A stretch of DNA of 64,000 nucleotides from JALHNI01 sp044226365 (lineage in GTDB: Bacteria; Acidobacteriota; Terriglobia; Bryobacterales; Bryobacteraceae). The position numbers were made by a program, and so were the translations under genes. The notes beneath the pieces are model-generated. The model worked only from the letters and a program-made list of their open reading frames with translations. It made no database searches and was not told the DNA's origin. This document shows, piece by piece, positions 63,104 to 64,000 of this stretch. The stretch's first letter is position 1. Every line of letters begins with the position of its first letter. The stretch lies in the NCBI GenBank assembly GCA_044226365.1, contig JBGAHE010000001.1, positions 62,001-126,000 on the forward strand. The letters are read 5' to 3'.

Positions 63104-64000
63104 ATGCCTACGATCCTCGGCGGCGCGGCTTATCACGAGTTACATCAGGAAGGGGCTAAGTTTCTCGCTGCCCATCGGGAAGCGGAAGTCCTCGTCGTCG
63201 GAAGCTCGCGTGGTGCCGCGGATGACTTTATCCGCAGCGTCGCTCCTTACGGCATCCTCGGTGTCCATACTGTCACCTTCACGCAATTGGTCACCACTCT
63301 CGCCTCGGAAGAAGTCGCCGAGCGCAGTCTCACCCCACTGAGTCAGTTGAGTCAGGAGGCGCTGGCGGCTCGCGTGGTGCACGAGAATCTCGCGAAACTC
63401 GACTATTTCGGTCCCGTCGCCGGTATGCCCGGCTTCGTCAAAGCGCTTGCTTCGACGCTCAACGAACTGCGGCTGGAGGCGGTCGATCTGTCGGCCCTCG
63501 AGCGCTGCGGGCAGCCTGGCCCGGACTTGGTTCGTCTCGCCCTCGCTTACGATGCCGAACTCACCGAGCGTGGGCTGGTCGATTGGTCGATGCTCCTCAA
63601 CTTGGCGGCCTCTGCCGCTACTCGCCGTCAGCATCCCTGGACTCGCCTTCCGATGCTCTGGCTCGACCTGCCCGTCCGTCACGCCCGCCACCGCCACTTT
63701 TTGCGCGCCCTGGCTCTCGAGGACTTGCTCGTCCTCCAACTCGATCGCGACACTGAGTCGCTTCACTCTCTCGAACAGTTACTCGCCGTCTCCAGGCTCT
63801 CCTGCGCCACCGACGTTGAGCACACCGTAGGCCGCCTCCGGCGTGACCTCTTCACGCCCGCGCTCGAACTCGCCCCGCCTCCCGACAGCACGCTCGACCT
63901 CTTCTCCGCTCCCGGCGAAGGACTCGAATGTGTCGAGATCGCTCGCCGCATCCACGCCGCCGCGCGTCAGGGAGTCCCCTTCGACAACATCGCCATCGTC
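63104..64000 (+). CDS. AddB-like/PD-(D/E)XK nuclease family protein, 3' end outside window
   Basis: 299 codons are open from ATG 63104 to the window edge. The N-terminus ILGGAAYHELHQEGAKFLAA and VLVVGSSRGAADDFIRSVAP resembles the helicase-like domain of AddB-type proteins. FTQLVTTLASEEVAERSLTP and the closing EGLECVEIARRIHAAARQGV (then PFDNIAIV) are typical of that family just before motif repeats. The nuclease domain would lie beyond the edge. AddB partners AddA in double-strand break processing. It begins 5 nt after lpxI, probably the last part of the same transcript. Confidence 0.75.
   Translation, partial: MPTILGGAAYHELHQEGAKFLAAHREAEVLVVGSSRGAADDFIRSVAPYGILGVHTVTFTQLVTTLASEEVAERSLTPLSQLSQEALAARVVHENLAKLDYFGPVAGMPGFVKALASTLNELRLEAVDLSALERCGQPGPDLVRLALAYDAELTERGLVDWSMLLNLAASAATRRQHPWTRLPMLWLDLPVRHARHRHFLRALALEDLLVLQLDRDTESLHSLEQLLAVSRLSCATDVEHTVGRLRRDLFTPALELAPPPDSTLDLFSAPGEGLECVEIARRIHAAARQGVPFDNIAIV

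Overview
The window looks like a chromosomal segment of an Acidobacteriota bacterium of the Bryobacterales/Solibacter type. This is an inference from gene content. It is GC-rich and Gram-negative: it carries lpxA, lpxI, fabZ, an ADP-heptose epimerase and a TonB system. It also carries families abundant in that group: an Oar-like TonB-dependent receptor with a carboxypeptidase-regulatory domain, a VWFA-related protein, a DUF1501 plus planctomycete-type cytochrome/PSD1 pair, ASPIC/UnbV FG-GAP proteins, formylglycine sulfatases, a tricorn-like S41 peptidase and DUF4440 proteins. TTG and GTG starts are frequent. I saw no tRNA, rRNA, CRISPR array or transposase.

Layout: 1-1.8 kb holds the end of a minus-strand run (glutaminyl cyclotransferase, hydroxysqualene-type desaturase). 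purH follows on the plus strand and converges on a six-gene minus-strand run (9442 back to 3400: aminotransferase, EamA transporter, DUF4440, membrane protein, DUF3445, sugar-acid dehydratase). 9.5-20.3 kb holds a DUF1223 protein, a D-aminoacylase-like amidohydrolase, then M3 peptidase, sulfatase, histidine kinase, response regulator and FG-GAP protein packed with 1-4 nt junctions, then purD. 20.3-26.4 kb holds a sodium:solute symporter divergent from a sulfatase-thiD pair, a DUF4440 protein, a small zinc protease and an esterase. 26.8-30.3 kb is one large TonB-dependent receptor.

32.0-37.4 kb is anomalous. An Lhr-type helicase gene, three Tad-like pilus genes and the first gene of a small-transporter pair all carry reading-frame breaks there, while the flanking genes are intact. 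38.3-43.9 kb holds a membrane glycosyltransferase-like protein behind a good sigma70-type promoter, murB, a radical SAM protein, a Gfo/Idh/MocA oxidoreductase and a TonB protein. A DUF4143-type ATPase follows, preceded by a strikingly regular array of TGTCA boxes. 45.2-64 kb holds a VWFA-related protein head-to-head with selB, an SMP-30-like protein, DUF1501/PSD1, hldD, a tricorn-like peptidase, a HAD phosphatase, a Lon-substrate-domain protein, and an envelope run (SDR, aroK, fabZ, lpxA, lpxI, AddB-like nuclease, the last cut by the window end).

The plus strand is G-rich over roughly the first 20 kb and C-rich after about 38 kb in the lines I sampled. This would fit a replication terminus lying between. 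Several regulatory-looking structures were found by eye: hairpins that bury Shine-Dalgarno sites, terminators, an operator-like dyad and the TGTCA array.
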